Assembly: GCA_016715465.1 (NCBI GenBank)
Contig: JADKAA010000029.1
Coordinates: 2,728,001-2,792,000 of the forward strand
DNA from: Saprospiraceae bacterium
Lineage (GTDB): Bacteria; Bacteroidota; Bacteroidia; Chitinophagales; Saprospiraceae
Length of the DNA: 64,000 nucleotides
Direction: 5' to 3'
Shown: in pieces, positions 55,719 to 64,000 of the stretch
Position numbering within the stretch: the stretch's first letter is position 1
Layout: every line of letters begins with the position of its first letter
Position numbers and translations under genes: made by a program
The notes under the pieces: model-generated
Told to the model about the DNA's origin: nothing
Database searches by the model: none
What the model saw: the letters and a program-made list of their open reading frames with translations, nothing else

Positions 55719-56996
55719 CTAAATTTTATCAAAACCTGTGTACTGCCTCAGGACATAAGGAATGTCAATTCCATCCCGGGTTTGATTGTTTTCAAGCAAT
55801 GAAGCCACGATCCTGGCCAGTGCAAGGGCACTGCCGTTCAACGTATGGGCAAGTTTGTTTTTACCATCTGTATCTTTGTATCTCAGCATCATTCTGTTGG
55901 CCTGAAAACTTTCAAAATTGGATACGGAACTTACTTCGAGCCATTTTTCCTGAGCTGCTGAATATACTTCAAAGTCAAAAGTAAGGGCTGAATTGAATCC
56001 CATATCACCACCACATAAACGCAGAATGCGGTAAGGTAGTTCAAGTTTGATGAGCAGTCCTTCTACATGGTTTACCATGTCCATAAGGGTGTCGTATGAT
56101 TTATCCGGATGCTGCAGCACCACAACCTCTACTTTGTCAAACTGATGTACGCGGTTGAGGCCTTTTACATCTGAACCGTAAGAACCGGCTTCTCTTCTAA
56201 AACAAGGGGTATAACCGGTCATTTTGATGGGCAATTCATCCACACCTATAATGGCATCCCGGTACAGGTTGGTAATGGGCACTTCGGCCGTAGGTATTAA
56301 ATACAGGTCGTCTTTTTCACAATAATACATTTGCCCTTCCTTGTCCGGCAATTGGCCCGTTCCCCGGGCTGAATGCTTATTGACGAGCAAGGGTGGAATG
56401 ATTTCCGTAAAACCCGCATCAGTGGCTTCATCCAGGAAAAAGCTGATCAGGGCCCTTTGCAACCGGGCTCCTTTTCCTTTGTACACTGGAAATCCTGACC
56501 CAGTGATGTGGGCACCCAGACTCAGGCTGAATAAATCGTATTTTTCAGCGAGTTCCCAATGAGGCAAAGCGTTTTCCGGTAAGGAAGGAAATGCTTTATC
56601 CCATGATTTGAACACCTCATTGTCTTCAGCTCCTTTTCCAAATGGAACCGATTCGTGGGGTACATTGGGCAGTGAAAGAAGCTTTTCTTCGATCAGGTCT
56701 TTGATGTCTTTATGTCTTTGTTCCAGCGATTTAATCCCTTCTTTAATTCCGGCCACTTTTGTCTTTAAGTCACCGGCCTGGTCTTGTTTTCCAGCCTTGA
56801 AAAGGTCTCCCACTTCTTTGGACAGTGCATTGATTTCTGCCAGGGCATTGTCAAGTTGTGTTTGAATGGTTTTGCGTTCATCATCCAGGGCAAGAATGGC
56901 ATCTAATTCAGCAATGGTCTGTTCAGAAAGATTTCGTTTCTTATATCCTTCGATCACACTGTCTTTCTGATTTCGAATGGTATTTAATTCGAGCAT
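55719..56996 (-). CDS. serS: Seryl-tRNA synthetase
   Basis: A 425-residue class II synthetase that charges tRNA-Ser. Residues 1-110 form the antiparallel coiled-coil arm (MLELNTIRNQKDSVIEGYKK). Motif 2 is TPCFRREAGSYGSDVKGLNR near residues 261-280, and motif 3 is GSALALARIVASLLENNQTR near 390-409. EIIPPLLVNKHSARGTGQLP near 198 is also typical. Length matches the family. A minus-strand -7 element at 57107-57114 lies about 110 bases upstream. Confidence 0.97.
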   Translation of the reverse strand: MLELNTIRNQKDSVIEGYKKRNLSEQTIAELDAILALDDERKTIQTQLDNALAEINALSKEVGDLFKAGKQDQAGDLKTKVAGIKEGIKSLEQRHKDIKDLIEEKLLSLPNVPHESVPFGKGAEDNEVFKSWDKAFPSLPENALPHWELAEKYDLFSLSLGAHITGSGFPVYKGKGARLQRALISFFLDEATDAGFTEIIPPLLVNKHSARGTGQLPDKEGQMYYCEKDDLYLIPTAEVPITNLYRDAIIGVDELPIKMTGYTPCFRREAGSYGSDVKGLNRVHQFDKVEVVVLQHPDKSYDTLMDMVNHVEGLLIKLELPYRILRLCGGDMGFNSALTFDFEVYSAAQEKWLEVSSVSNFESFQANRMMLRYKDTDGKNKLAHTLNGSALALARIVASLLENNQTRDGIDIPYVLRQYTGFDKI

Positions 56997-57106
56997 ATTT
57001 TTAAGGTTGTAATTTAGGTTTTTGAAAGAAATATCGATTTTCTATTAATTGAATATCAACAATTTATATAAAAACCACCAAATAATATTTTACATTATCC
57101 AAAATG

Positions 57107-57114
57107 CAAAGATA
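57107..57114 (-). promoter_or_regulatory. -7 element (TATCTTTG, minus strand) for serS
   Basis: CAAAGATA on the plus strand reads TATCTTTG on the minus strand. It lies about 110 bases upstream of serS and next to the rho promoter, so the two genes are transcribed divergently from a shared region. No -33 element is clear. Confidence 0.5.
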
Positions 57115-57118
57115 GCAT

Positions 57119-57149
57119 TTTGCAATTCAAAATATAATTTGTATTTTTG
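57119..57149 (+). promoter_or_regulatory. Canonical Bacteroidota promoter for rho
   Basis: TTTG at 57119-57122, a 19-base gap, then TATTTTTG at 57142-57149. This fits the -33/-7 consensus fully. It implies an mRNA leader of about 115 bases before rho, long enough for control by Rho itself. Confidence 0.75.
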
Positions 57150-57271
57150 CCATGCTAAAGTATTTAATAGTACCCACTACATACTTTATTCCCACGTAAA
57201 CTTAAATTTCAACCATTTATTTTATCACAAATCTTTAGATCCCTCTAAAGGAAAATTTAGTAATTAACAAT

Positions 57272-59251
57272 ATGTACGATATATTACAGCTCAATGAGAT
57301 GCTGGTTCCTGAATTGAAGGAAGTTGCTGAAAAACTCAACATTGATGGTTTCAAAAAACTCACTAAACAGGATTTAATTTATAAAATTCTCGATGAACAG
57401 GCATTGGCAAATAAGGCCATAACATCAGAACCTGCAGGAATAGACCCTTCTGAAAGAAAGGAGGAATTCAAAAGACCAGTACGCGAAAAAACAGAAAACA
57501 AAGCAGCCGTTCAGGATCCAAAGGCCAGGGGCAGAAAGCCCAATGTTAAAAAACCTGAACCGTCAGAAACGAAAGATACTACTGCCGACCAACTGACCAC
57601 TCCCGAAACTGAAGTTAAAAAAACACCTGTACCTAAAGTAAAGGAAGCCCCCAGAGAACAACCAAGGGATCGGGGCAGAGTCCAGGGCAGAGAACAGAAT
57701 AAAGAGCAAAGCCGGGAACCACAAAACCGGGAACCACAAAACCGGGAACCACAAAACCGGGAACCACAAAACCGGGAACCACAAAACCGGGAACCACAAA
57801 ACCGGGAACAGCCCCGAGAACAGGGTAAAGATCAATCGCGAGACCAGGGCAGGGAGCAGTCCAGAGACCAAGGCAGGGACCAGTCCAGAGAACAGGGCAG
57901 GGACAGAGACCAAGGCAGGGATAGAAACCGGGATCAGGGCAATCAGGAGCCTAGAGAGGATCGTCGAAATCAACAAGACAGACCGTCACAAAAGCAACCG
58001 GGTAACAGGTATCCTGAAAGGGAGGTCAACTACAATCGACAGCGCAATCCTGAAGGACAACCATATCCCAATCCGGAGGGAGCTGAGGTAATGCCTGAGC
58101 AATTTCAGGAGCCAGCATTCAATATAGATCTGGATGGCATCATCGAAGGAGAAGGTGTATTGGAAATGATGCCGGATGGCTACGGCTTTTTGCGTTCATC
58201 AGATTACAATTATTTGTCTTCACCAGATGACATTTACGTGAGTCCTTCCCAGGTGAAACTGTTTGGATTAAAGACCGGGGATACCGTGAAAGGCGCCATC
58301 AGGCCACCAAAAGAAGGCGAAAAATATTTTGCCCTCTTAAAAGTTTCCCTCATCAATGGTTTTGAGCCACAGATGGTGAAGGAAAGGGTGCCATTTGATT
58401 ATCTGACACCATTATTTCCTGAAGAAAAATTTGTACTTACCTCAGATCCCGGGGGAAAGGATTACGGCAACCGGATGATCGACCTTTTTGCTCCTATAGG
58501 TAAAGGTCAAAGGGGTTTGATCGTAGCACAGCCAAAGACGGGTAAGACCTTCTTGCTGAAAGATGTAGCCAATGCCATTGCCAAAAATCATCCTGAGTGT
58601 TACCTGATGGTGGTGCTTATCGACGAAAGACCGGAGGAAGTTACCGACATGCGGAGGAGTGTAAGGGCAGAGGTTGTCGCTTCAACCTTTGATGAGCCTG
58701 CTGAAAATCACGTAAGGGTAGCCGGTTTGGTGTTGGAAAAGGCCAAGAGGCTCGTAGAAAGTAAACACGATGTTGTCATCCTGCTTGACAGCATCACCAG
58801 GCTGGCCAGGGCTTACAATACCGTGGCACCGCCAAGTGGCAGAGTGCTTTCAGGTGGTGTAGAAGCTACGGCATTACACAAGCCAAAGAAATTTTTTGGT
58901 GCAGCCAGAAAGATTGAAGGCGGAGGATCGCTCACCATTCTGGCAACAGCACTTATCGATACAGGTTCAAGAATGGATGAAGTGATCTTTGAAGAATTCA
59001 AGGGTACGGGCAACATGGAACTTCAATTGGACAGGACTCTGGCCAATAAACGATTGTATCCTGCCATTGACCTTACCAGATCCAGCACACGAAGAGAAGA
59101 GCTGCTGTTGGATACAGCCACGCTGCAGCGCATGTTTGTATTGAGAAACTATCTCGCCGATATGAAGCCAGATGAAGCGATGGAATTCCTAAGGAAATAT
59201 ATGATCGGCACAAAGACCAACGACGAGTTTTTGTCCTCGATGAATGGATAA
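57272..59251 (+). CDS. rho: Transcription termination factor Rho with long disordered insertion
   Basis: A 659-residue hexameric RNA helicase that ends transcription. The N-terminal Rho_N domain is ELKEVAEKLNIDGFKKLTKQ. Residues about 55-270 are an inserted, disordered region rich in Arg, Gln, Glu and Asp, including six copies of NREPQ. The RNA-binding cold-shock-like domain is EMMPDGYGFLRSSDYNYLSS near 293-312. The ATPase has GKGQRGLIVAQPKTGKTFLL near 410, Walker B VVILLDSITRLARAYNTVAP near 500, and the R-loop after. All catalytic motifs are intact. Long charged insertions occur in Rho of Bacteroidota and Actinobacteria and may aid RNA binding or condensation. Confidence 0.96.
   Translation: MYDILQLNEMLVPELKEVAEKLNIDGFKKLTKQDLIYKILDEQALANKAITSEPAGIDPSERKEEFKRPVREKTENKAAVQDPKARGRKPNVKKPEPSETKDTTADQLTTPETEVKKTPVPKVKEAPREQPRDRGRVQGREQNKEQSREPQNREPQNREPQNREPQNREPQNREPQNREQPREQGKDQSRDQGREQSRDQGRDQSREQGRDRDQGRDRNRDQGNQEPREDRRNQQDRPSQKQPGNRYPEREVNYNRQRNPEGQPYPNPEGAEVMPEQFQEPAFNIDLDGIIEGEGVLEMMPDGYGFLRSSDYNYLSSPDDIYVSPSQVKLFGLKTGDTVKGAIRPPKEGEKYFALLKVSLINGFEPQMVKERVPFDYLTPLFPEEKFVLTSDPGGKDYGNRMIDLFAPIGKGQRGLIVAQPKTGKTFLLKDVANAIAKNHPECYLMVVLIDERPEEVTDMRRSVRAEVVASTFDEPAENHVRVAGLVLEKAKRLVESKHDVVILLDSITRLARAYNTVAPPSGRVLSGGVEATALHKPKKFFGAARKIEGGGSLTILATALIDTGSRMDEVIFEEFKGTGNMELQLDRTLANKRLYPAIDLTRSSTRREELLLDTATLQRMFVLRNYLADMKPDEAMEFLRKYMIGTKTNDEFLSSMNG
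57714..57810. repeat. 15-bp coding tandem repeat within rho
   Basis: Six exact copies of GGGAACCACAAAACC begin at 57714, 57729, 57744, 57759, 57774 and 57789, and a partial seventh at 57804. Because 15 is divisible by three, copy-number change keeps the reading frame and alters only the number of NREPQ units. Confidence 0.95.
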
Positions 59252-59271
59252 ACCATGAGCTTATAGAAAAT

Positions 59272-59300
59272 AAAGGCCTTGCAGTTTGCGGGGCCTTTTT
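59272..59300 (+). terminator. Intrinsic terminator after rho
   Basis: AAAGGCC (59272-59278) pairs with GGCCTTT (59292-59298), and the stem continues inward with TTGC/GCGG partly paired. Ts follow. It is 20 bases past the rho stop. Confidence 0.7.
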
Positions 59301-59301
59301 T

Positions 59302-59523
59302 GATAATGTGAAGCTGCCCGTACCGGCTTCCTTGTATTGAGAGCCTGAATTTTGACCAAAATTCAGTTAAAATCGGTAACCCACAAAAAACAATACAGTT
59401 CAAGGACAATCAGAACCAATTGCCAATGATTTGGGATTCAGGAAATAACATCTGGAAAAAAACATAAAACGAGCCATTATTGGCCAAATATTAAATTTTA
59501 ACATTTTGTTTTATGGCCCGGTC
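59302..59523. other. Intergenic stretch with a perfect 9-bp hairpin
   Basis: CTGAATTTT (59345-59353), loop GACC, AAAATTCAG (59358-59366) forms a perfect hairpin without a following T-run, so it is not a simple terminator. The rest of this region between rho and the sigma factor gene shows no coding frame. Confidence 0.55.
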
Positions 59524-59555
59524 TTTGATTTATACCATATTATCTGTTATATTTG
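59524..59555 (+). promoter_or_regulatory. Canonical Bacteroidota promoter for the ECF sigma gene
   Basis: TTTG at 59524-59527, a 20-base gap, then TATATTTG at 59548-59555. This is a full match to the consensus and gives a leader of about 100 bases before 59659. Confidence 0.75.
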
Positions 59556-59658
59556 TTGAAATTATTCACTAAAATTCTTTTTGCCTATAGTTTAATACAT
59601 CTACACTAGTTTTTTTTCTTAATCAGGGATAGTATTTATTATCTAAAAATTAGTCATC

Positions 59659-60237
59659 ATGGATGTATTAAAATTGAATGATCAGCAATTGATCGAGACT
59701 TATCTTCAGGGCAACGAAAAATCGTTTGAAGTTTTACTGGAAAGACACAAGGACAGGATCTATACGTCCATCTACCTTTTTGTCAAAGACACTGAAATGG
59801 CAGAGGACCTGTTGCAGGAGGTATTTATTAAAATCATTGATACCTTCCGCAAGGGCAGGTACAACCATGAAGGTAAATTCATTCAATGGGCCTTAAGAAT
59901 TTCCTACAACCTCTGTGTGGATCATTTCAGGAAATCAAAAAGACAAACCAAGGTCTCATCCTCAGAGACATTTGACATACTTACCATGATTGAAAGTAAG
60001 GATGACAATATGGAGGATCACATCATCAAATTCCAGGACCATACCCGGGTGAAACACATCATTGAAATGTTGCCGGAAGAACAAAGAGAAGTCATCGTAT
60101 TGAGACATTATGCCGACATGAGTTTTAAAGAAATTTCTCAGGTTACCAGGGTAAGTATCAATACTGCGCTGGGTAGAATGCGGTATGCCCTCATCAACAT
60201 CCGCAAGATGATGGGACAGGAAGCGATCGCCGTATAA
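59659..60237 (+). CDS. ECF-type RNA polymerase sigma factor
   Basis: A 192-residue sigma-70 family protein with only regions 2 and 4. Region 2 runs about residues 25-95 (DRIYTSIYLFVKDTEMAEDL, then FIKIIDTFRKGRYNHEGKFI and WALRISYNLCVDHFRKSKRQ). Region 4 is about 133-180 (MLPEEQREVIVLRHYADMSF, then KEISQVTRVSINTALGRMRY). No anti-sigma gene adjoins it, unlike the SusCD-linked ECF systems. It is preceded by a canonical housekeeping promoter. Closely related single ECF genes are common in the phylum. Confidence 0.92.
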   Translation: MDVLKLNDQQLIETYLQGNEKSFEVLLERHKDRIYTSIYLFVKDTEMAEDLLQEVFIKIIDTFRKGRYNHEGKFIQWALRISYNLCVDHFRKSKRQTKVSSSETFDILTMIESKDDNMEDHIIKFQDHTRVKHIIEMLPEEQREVIVLRHYADMSFKEISQVTRVSINTALGRMRYALINIRKMMGQEAIAV

Positions 60238-60325
60238 CAGCATGCAGTTGAGCTTTTGGCTGCACTCACCTAAAAAGTTCAGGCAATATAAATCCATCAT
60301 TATTAGGGATACAATATAGTCTGGT

Positions 60326-60342
60326 CTGTTTATGATAAACAG
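60326..60342. other. Perfect dyad between the sigma factor and response regulator genes
   Basis: CTGTTTAT (60326-60333), one base, ATAAACAG (60335-60342). It lies between convergent genes, has no T-run, and could be a weak terminator or a protein site. Confidence 0.4.
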
Positions 60343-60419
60343 GTCACATCTACAGACGGTCAGGCCTATTGCCCCTTAAATGTTCAAGATGAATTATGGT
60401 AATGACGTATAGCCCCGGG

Positions 60420-61112
60420 CTAGTTTTCGATCATCAGTCTGAATCCTACCCTGGGTATGTTTTCGATGTGTACGGCTTTATCCAGCATCAGGTATTTTCG
60501 GATTCTTGAAATAAAAACGTCAAGGCTTCGACCCAGGAAGTAATCATCTTGTCCCCACAAGGCCACCAGAATTTCTTCTCTCCGCAACAACTTGCCGGGA
60601 TTTTTTACAAACAGTGCCAGGAGCTCTGATTCGCGTTGGGTAAGCCTTATTTCTTCAGAATCTATGGTCAGTGAAAGATTTACCATGTCCAGGGTGAAGT
60701 TGCCAAATTGCACGATGCCATTGTCAGGATCTTGTTCCTGAGGTTGGGCACTTCTTCTTTTGAGAAAGATGTTCACCTTCAATAACAACTCATCGATGCT
60801 GAAGGGTTTGAAGATGTAATCATCACCTCCAATGTTCAGGCCTTCGAGTTTGTCTTCGATCTGAATGCGCGCAGAAATAAAGATAATGGGTATGTGGTGA
60901 TTTTTATTGCGGATGGCCCGCGTGATGGCAAAACCATCGATGTTGGGCAGCATCACATCCAGGATACAAATGTCATACTCATTTTTATGAAACGAAGCCA
61001 GTGCTTCATCTCCCTTACTGAAATGATCCACTGTATGCCCTGCGACTTTAAGGCAGTCTTTAACCACATAGCTTAGGTTTACATCGTCTTCTACATAAAA
61101 TATTCTGGCCAT
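60420..61112 (-). CDS. OmpR/PhoB-family response regulator
   Basis: A 230-residue regulator from the ATG at 61112 (MARIFYVEDDVNLSYVVKDC). The receiver has the acidic pair EDD near residues 8-10, the phospho-acceptor Asp in YDICILDVMLPNIDG near 52, and Lys in GDDYIFKPFSIDELL near 100. The C-terminal winged helix includes RLTQRESELLALFVKNPGKL and the DNA-recognition part DYFLGRSLDVFISRIRKYL. The frame is open nine codons upstream, but the ATG four bases after the kinase stop is preferred. It is cotranscribed with the histidine kinase. Confidence 0.93.
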   Translation of the reverse strand: MARIFYVEDDVNLSYVVKDCLKVAGHTVDHFSKGDEALASFHKNEYDICILDVMLPNIDGFAITRAIRNKNHHIPIIFISARIQIEDKLEGLNIGGDDYIFKPFSIDELLLKVNIFLKRRSAQPQEQDPDNGIVQFGNFTLDMVNLSLTIDSEEIRLTQRESELLALFVKNPGKLLRREEILVALWGQDDYFLGRSLDVFISRIRKYLMLDKAVHIENIPRVGFRLMIEN

Positions 61113-61116
61113 AGGC

Positions 61117-62385
61117 TTATTTGATGGTTGGAATTTCAAGAGTAAACACGGTGCCCAAACCGGGTGTTGAAGTTACAGTTATTTTCCACTTATGGGCATC
61201 TACTATTTTTTTAACATAGTAAAGTCCGAGGCCAAATCCTTTGACGTTGTGGACGTTTCCTGTAGAAATACGGTAGAATTTGTCGAATATTTTTTTCAAT
61301 TCTTTTTTCTCCATACCATAACCATTATCGGTGATGCGGATGAAGATTTTATGGCCCTCTGTATGGGTACTCAATTTAATGACCGGAGGATTGCCACCAT
61401 ATTTGATGGCATTGTCCACAAGGTTAAACAAGATGTTGGTAAAGTGCACCCTGTCGGCCAGTACGGCGTCTGAGTTGGCTTCAGTTTCCGCACTTATTTG
61501 CACATTATAACCTGGCTCTGTATTTTTTACATTCAATACAATCTGCTGTATTATTTCATGGACCGAAACAGATTCCCTGTGCAATGAAAATTGTCCTTTT
61601 TCAATCCTGGCAATGTTGAGTACTTTCTCCACCTGCTCATTGAGCCTCTTTGTTTCTGCGCCGATGATTTCAGAATAGGTCGCCAGCCGTTGCGGGTTTT
61701 TTGTGATTTCGGGATCTGAGATTACCTGCTGGATGATGGAAATGGTAGAAATGGGTGTTTTGAATTCGTGGGTCATGTTGTTGATAAAATCCTTTTGCAC
61801 CTGTGTGATGGATTTTTGTCTGAAAACAATAAACAAGGCATACAGAAAAAATAAGATGGCCAGAAAGAGGATGATGGAAGTGACCATCCACATGGGCACA
61901 TTGTGCATTGAGACGATGGAATAGTGGGGAAAGCTTACACTGAAGTAATAATCCAGGCCTTCAAACTTGGGCAATTGAATGGATGAGACTGGTTTCTGCG
62001 GTTTGTTTTTCTGGATGTAGTTGCAATACACCAGTTCTTTAGAAAAACAGCTGTAAATGCCGTATTCCACATCCTGATTGATATTGTAATACTCCAGCGA
62101 GGAGGCCAGGTAATAGTCGAGCAGTTCTGCGTCGATATCGCTGTTTACCTGAACGATGTAATGTGTTGGATTTATTTTTTTTACCGGGTTGGTATATTCA
62201 TAAGTTGTGTTGTTTTTCAGGGCAATTTTTTCAGCGACCTCCCGCAAGGCAATTTGCACGGTTTGGTCGAATTGTTGCTGACTGATGTGCAAGGCTTCTT
62301 TTACCCAGAAAAGCTGCACAATAAAAATGGCCAGGATGACTACGCCCCCAAAAGATGCCAGAAATATGATGTGTTTATTTTTCAT
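61117..62385 (-). CDS. Sensor histidine kinase
   Basis: A 422-residue membrane kinase. Transmembrane helices are at about residues 5-27 (IIFLASFGGVVILAIFIVQL) and 167-190 (VTSIILFLAILFFLYALFIV), with a periplasmic sensor between. HisKA has the phospho-His in NNMTHEFKTPISTISIIQQV near 205. The ATPase has the N box FNLVDNAIKYGGNPP near 325, the G1 box RITDNGYGMEKKEL and the G2 box GFGLGLYYVKKIVDAHKWKI. It ends four bases before the response regulator start. The stimulus is unknown. Confidence 0.93.
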   Translation of the reverse strand: MKNKHIIFLASFGGVVILAIFIVQLFWVKEALHISQQQFDQTVQIALREVAEKIALKNNTTYEYTNPVKKINPTHYIVQVNSDIDAELLDYYLASSLEYYNINQDVEYGIYSCFSKELVYCNYIQKNKPQKPVSSIQLPKFEGLDYYFSVSFPHYSIVSMHNVPMWMVTSIILFLAILFFLYALFIVFRQKSITQVQKDFINNMTHEFKTPISTISIIQQVISDPEITKNPQRLATYSEIIGAETKRLNEQVEKVLNIARIEKGQFSLHRESVSVHEIIQQIVLNVKNTEPGYNVQISAETEANSDAVLADRVHFTNILFNLVDNAIKYGGNPPVIKLSTHTEGHKIFIRITDNGYGMEKKELKKIFDKFYRISTGNVHNVKGFGLGLYYVKKIVDAHKWKITVTSTPGLGTVFTLEIPTIK

Positions 62386-62675
62386 CCTGTGTGACGAAAT
62401 TACAAAAAAGCAAAATAGCCTGACAGACCAGCCTGCGCTTTAACATGTGAATAACAGTTATTGTTGAGTTGGTTAACAGCTGTTCCAGGGAGAGCCGTTT
62501 ACCTTTGTTTCATCGAAGCTGCAGTCGAGATGATCCGGCCTGTGCCGGGAAAACAATTTTCATCATTAAATCATTGACATGAAAAAACCGTAACTGTCAC
62601 CACCAATGACGTTTCCATCACGTTTCTTACCATCATGTGTGATATGAGCCAGAAAATAAACTAAGCACTGAAAGT
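62386..62675. other. Intergenic stretch upstream of the kinase, no gene seen
   Basis: About 290 bases between the kinase start and the 109-bp repeat array. Any kinase promoter would lie here, but no good TAnnTTTG element was found on the minus strand. No coding frame is supported. Confidence 0.45.
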
Positions 62676-63002
62676 GGGTTCCCGCTGAAATCGCTGAAAC
62701 ATTCTCCTTTCTTTTATGCTTTGTCATAGAAATTAATTGACACTTCCTGCTGTGGATTATCCCTCTCGCCGAAATCGCTGAGAGGGGTTCCTGCTGAAAA
62801 TGCTGGAACATTCTCCTTTCGTTTATTCTTTTGTTGGGGAAATTAATAAGTCCTTCTTTATGGAGTGATACTTTCGCTGAAATTGCTGACAGGGGGTTCC
62901 CGCAGAATCCGCTGAAACATTCTCCTTTCGTTCATTCTTTTGTTTGGGAAATTAATTGACACTTCCTGTTATTGATTACCCATTTCGCAGACCGCGCGGA
63001 AT
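62676..63002. repeat. Three 109-bp tandem repeats related to the array at position 1
   Basis: Units begin with GGGTTCC at 62676, 62785 and 62894, spaced exactly 109 bases. Each contains CGCTGAA or CGCAGAA words in pairs, then ACATTCTCCTTTC. The third unit (62897-62916, TTCCCGCAGAATCCGCTGAA) matches the reverse complement of 145-164 in the first array at 19 of 20 bases. Units are far more diverged from one another than those at the window start. Confidence 0.85.
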
Positions 63003-63081
63003 TGGTGTTAACGATTAATCCTATCACCATAACAGAAGTGGGAGCCCTTTTAACCAGGCCTTGTGCCGGGTTTAGATTGCT

Positions 63082-63447
63082 TTAAGGTTTCGCTGGTTTT
63101 CTCAGGCGCAAAGCCACATAGATTATACACAGAACCAGGCCCAAAAACTCCCTCACCAATTCCACCTCCATATTTTCTGCCTTCATGGTGCCGGTTATGG
63201 AGGGAGCTCCATCCTTCAACCAGGTAATAAAAGCAGGAACATATGAGGCAGCCCATAGCAAAAAACCGAGAAGGATCATGAGGACTATCTTCCGGCTTTT
63301 GAAGGCATCGGGAAAAGCATACAGAGCAGCGACCAACAAATAAGCCGGGCCCCAGATATACCAATCGGCATCGTTGTATTGTACCAATGCAAACACAACG
63401 AACAAAACGGTGATGGTGTATTTTAAGTAGGCAGTCGTTACATACAT
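63082..63447 (-). CDS. TMEM220-family transmembrane protein
   Basis: A 121-residue protein with four hydrophobic segments (about residues 7-24, 33-47, 55-76 and 100-114). The block VQYNDADWYIWGPAYLLVAA near residues 22-41 matches the transmembrane family 220 pattern (YNDPDWYLWGP). Function is unknown in this family. The minus-strand neighbour region is the repeat array. Another frame of similar length overlaps it but has no such pattern. Confidence 0.75.
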   Translation of the reverse strand: MYVTTAYLKYTITVLFVVFALVQYNDADWYIWGPAYLLVAALYAFPDAFKSRKIVLMILLGFLLWAASYVPAFITWLKDGAPSITGTMKAENMEVELVREFLGLVLCIIYVALRLRKPAKP

Positions 63448-63692
63448 TTACGCGGAATTGCACGGCTAATATACTTGTTTTTTATGGTATATGCCTTACA
63501 TCGATATGTCCTTACTTGTGAAATTACAGCTTAGATTCTGTTGAATTTTTACTAAGTAGCAACATACAGAGCTTAAGTTTTTGTTTCGCTTCACTTGTTG
63601 CGGACAGTTGCATGGGTAGGTCAGAATTATTTGGTGACATTTCTTCGCATTTATGAATTTCTGTCTATATTCACCCGGCTAATTAAAACAAT
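63448..63692. other. Intergenic stretch between divergent genes
   Basis: About 245 bases with no supported gene. TATATTCA at 63666-63673 resembles a -7 element for the downstream gene with two mismatches. Confidence 0.4.
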
Positions 63693-64000
63693 ATGGGGTT
63701 AATACAAAGAACAAGCACTTGGTGTGCTATGGTTCTGTGGTGTACTGCGGCCATGTACGGGCAACAGTCCGATGCGCCGGTAGAGGTGACCAGGAACTAT
63801 TTTATAAGAAACGCCTTTGTCGTTTCAAAACCGGGGGTGGCACCATCCCTGCAGTCCATCATCATCCGGGATGGCATCATTGACCGCATCGGTCCGGGTT
63901 TGTCTGCTCCTCCCGATTGTAAAGTGGTGGCGGCAGACAGCATGTATGTTTATGCCGGCTTCATAGACATGATGTCCCACACCGGCATCAAAAAAGAAGA
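63693..64000 (+). CDS. Secreted amidohydrolase, N-terminal part only
   Basis: The first 102 residues are present and the frame runs off the window edge. The signal peptide is TWCAMVLWCTAAMYGQQ. The mature part reads YFIRNAFVVSKPGVAPSLQS, then IIIRDGIIDRIGPGLSAPPD and MYVYAGFIDMMSHTG. This is the N-terminal beta-sandwich of the amidohydrolase superfamily, in which YPGFID-type sequence leads into the HxH metal motif. Here FIDMMSHTG has Met-Met where the first His is common, so the missing part must decide whether metal is bound. The substrate is unknown. Confidence 0.75.
   Translation, partial: MGLIQRTSTWCAMVLWCTAAMYGQQSDAPVEVTRNYFIRNAFVVSKPGVAPSLQSIIIRDGIIDRIGPGLSAPPDCKVVAADSMYVYAGFIDMMSHTGIKKE

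Noticed and set aside
59345..59366. Hairpin as a terminator
   Set aside because: No T-run follows on either strand, and rho already has a terminator upstream.
62566..62811. Minus-strand frame of 81 codons with SAISA-type repeats
   Set aside because: It is a shadow of the 109-bp non-coding repeats and shows no family sequence.

Overview
The window is a chromosomal piece of a Bacteroidota genome, most likely from the Saprospirales/Saprospiraceae side of the phylum. The evidence is a SusC/SusD pair, proteins with type IX secretion (T9SS) C-terminal sorting domains, many promoters with the Bacteroidota -7 element TAnnTTTG, an atpBEFHAG cluster without atpDC, GCTNP-type repeat lipoproteins, and a Rho protein with a long Arg/Gln-rich insertion. 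No rRNA or tRNA gene was recognised. All family names come from reading the translations; no database search was possible.

Layout. 1-660 is a tandem array of 163-bp units. 1-13 kb is mostly housekeeping and envelope: pyk, panD, a flippase-like membrane protein, the heptose genes rfaE2 and rfaE1 around a RemB/Wzi-like outer-membrane protein, tatA, a 2OG-Fe(II) oxygenase, an RRM protein, and a large secreted metallopeptidase/beta-propeller/beta-barrel protein. 13-19.5 kb is AT-rich and accessory: a dockerin-like protein, a decayed IS4-type element, and a tandemly duplicated two-gene module (12-Cys lipoprotein plus solenoid-like T9SS cargo). That module is my best candidate for an undescribed system. 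19.7-30.3 kb holds an NfeD/flotillin pair, a truncated BRO-N gene, a DEAD-box helicase and the F-type ATPase genes.

30.4-34 kb is a mobile-element patch: a frameshifted IS1182-type element, duplicated hairpin repeats, and a frameshifted IS110-family element with a structured upstream region that could be a bridge RNA. The IS110 element appears to truncate a GxxExxY gene. 34-40 kb (all minus strand) has a GMC oxidoreductase with its small subunit, a BNR-repeat lipoprotein, an M48 peptidase and an MFS transporter. 40-47 kb (plus strand) has fatty-acid/phenylacetate-type genes, manC, xylB and xylA. 47.3-54.2 kb carries a sugar epimerase, a porin-like gene and a SusD/SusC pair, all broken by many single-base frameshifts. 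Decay and local assembly error cannot be separated from sequence alone.

54.4-62.4 kb is core again: frr, a zinc peptidase, serS, rho, an ECF sigma factor and a two-component system. 62.5-63 kb is a second repeat array, related in its core motif to the array at position 1. The window ends inside a secreted amidohydrolase gene. The contrast between intact core genes and broken accessory genes is the main structural theme.
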